This document shows positions 20,421 through 21,414 of a stretch of 21,414 bases of DNA, piece after piece. Made by a program: the position numbers and the translations under genes. This DNA comes from Phaeoceros laevis (Eukaryota; Anthocerotophyta; Anthocerotopsida; Notothyladales). The notes under the pieces are model-generated. The model did not search any database and was not told the DNA's origin. It saw only the letters and a program-made list of their open reading frames with translations. Where the stretch lies: positions 1-21,414 of the forward strand of contig JBNGIQ010007103.1 of the NCBI GenBank assembly GCA_049999765.1, written 5' to 3'. Position 1 is the stretch's first letter; every line of letters begins with the position of its first letter.

Positions 20421-21354
20421 TACTCTCATACCTTTTTTGGGGCTTATAAAAACTCGTTAAAAGCCAGTTCACATAGAATCCAAATAGAACGTTTGCAAAT
20501 ATATCGGCCACAAAAGGCCACTAATCACAAATGTGAGTAAGCGCTTCAACTACCCCTGGTTCAGCTAGATGTGAAAATCTAATACGATTCGTATTCAGCA
20601 ACAAGGCGCCTCCGTCTCGATCTCTTGGTTTGGAACTCCCTGCTCATGAACATCCAGACCATATGGTTAACCGCGCTTCTACAATTTCCAGTTGCAGCAA
20701 CACAGTGGAAACCAAACTACCTGCTCTCTGGCCACTCGTGACCTGGACCTACTTGCCCTCTCCCGGGTGCATGCAGCAGGCGGATGTGGCTCATCATCAC
20801 GCACAGCGTGTTGGGTGTTGGGGATAATGTTGACGTCCTCCAGCGCTTCACCGATACCTGTCATGCCTGCATACACGAAAGGCACTGTGACAGCTGTGAG
20901 TGTAGCTGTTGCAAGATGTACTGAATGCAATACATGTATCCCGACTGATATGCTTACCAGCTGCAACCCTCTTCTCACTCCAGAAATTTCTATGTCATCC
21001 ATGTGGGCCTTTGCCTAGGTCATTTCTTCAAGAGTAGGAAGCCTCAACCATCTCTTGTAAACCGCCGTCCATGGCCCTTATTCCTTGTAGGGTTACAACC
21101 TCCGAGGACATTTTTGAACACCTCAAGCCTCTTGGCGCATGCCTTCTCCGGCCGCACATGTAACAGGAAAAACACCCCCCATTAGTCTCTAGCAAATCCA
21201 GTGCCTTGCGGACAAACATCGTCTATCCATCGTCCTCCACATTAGAGGGCTGTAGATCTTGGTCGTGGCTGCCCCTAGCCCGCTCCTGCCGGGCAACTTT
21301 TTTTGCCGCTATTCAACACCGACTGTTGGAAACCCTACAAATTTTTAGAACCTT
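20421..21354. other. Spacer between two related repeat tracts, no recognised gene
   Basis: Short open frames on both strands carry no convincing motif. A minus-strand stretch around 21002-20750 has splice-like sites, but their phases do not match. This interval may be the interior of a small repeat element whose ends are the two TTCACTTT tracts. Confidence 0.35.
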
Positions 21355-21411
21355 ATTTTCACTTTCCCCCTGGATTCACTGCCACTCTGGATTCACTTTA
21401 ACCCGATTATA
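21355..21411. repeat. TTCACTTT-type repeat tract, copy 2
   Basis: The tract ATTTTCACTTTC...ATTCACT...TTAACCCGATTATA aligns with 20358-20399. A short extra segment in the middle duplicates CTGGATTCACT. The window ends three bases later, so the full extent is unknown. Confidence 0.75.
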
Positions 21412-21414
21412 ATT

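Noticed and set aside
20679-21219. Minus-strand gene fragment (MDDIEISGVRRG..., GMTGIGEALEDV...)
   Set aside because: The apparent splice sites have mismatched phases and no domain is recognisable.

Overview
The window is nuclear DNA of a eukaryote, most likely a streptophyte (green plant lineage). All genes are interrupted by short introns, mostly 75 to 220 bp with good splice consensus. Gene content fits a plant-lineage genome: an SF3B2 without an obvious SAP domain at its N-terminus, a plant-type serpin, an NADP-malic enzyme and a U12-type intron. The malic enzyme resembles the type I associate with green algae more than the flowering-plant form, so a charophyte-grade alga, bryophyte or early-diverging land plant is plausible. 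I cannot name the species.

Layout. 1-2712 is mostly non-coding: an LTR-like stretch at the left edge, a 36-bp tandem repeat (407-481), a run of short perfect hairpins (1424-1657), then the upstream region of the first gene. 2713-6913 (+) is a ten-exon gene in which two complete malic enzyme domains are encoded in one reading frame. 7479-9520 (+) is a multi-exon R3H-domain protein gene whose 5' end is uncertain. 10096-14262 (+) is the 18-exon gene for splicing factor SF3B2. On the minus strand follow an intact 2-oxoglutarate/Fe(II) oxygenase-like gene (16797-15390), a degenerate relative just upstream of it (17972-16906) that has lost every catalytic residue I can align, a 58-bp tandem repeat (18144-18316) and a two-exon inhibitory serpin gene (19729-18459). 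19730-21414 is repeat-rich with no convincing gene.

The most unusual feature is the double malic enzyme. One exon (4486-4746) encodes the C-terminus of the first domain, a linker and the N-terminus of the second, with no stop. All splice phases fit, giving a predicted 1035-residue protein. The second domain also carries a textbook U12-type AT-AC intron (6341-6494), absent from the first domain, whose first 1006 coding bases have no intron. The genes do not form an operon or an obvious pathway; they look like ordinary nuclear neighbours.
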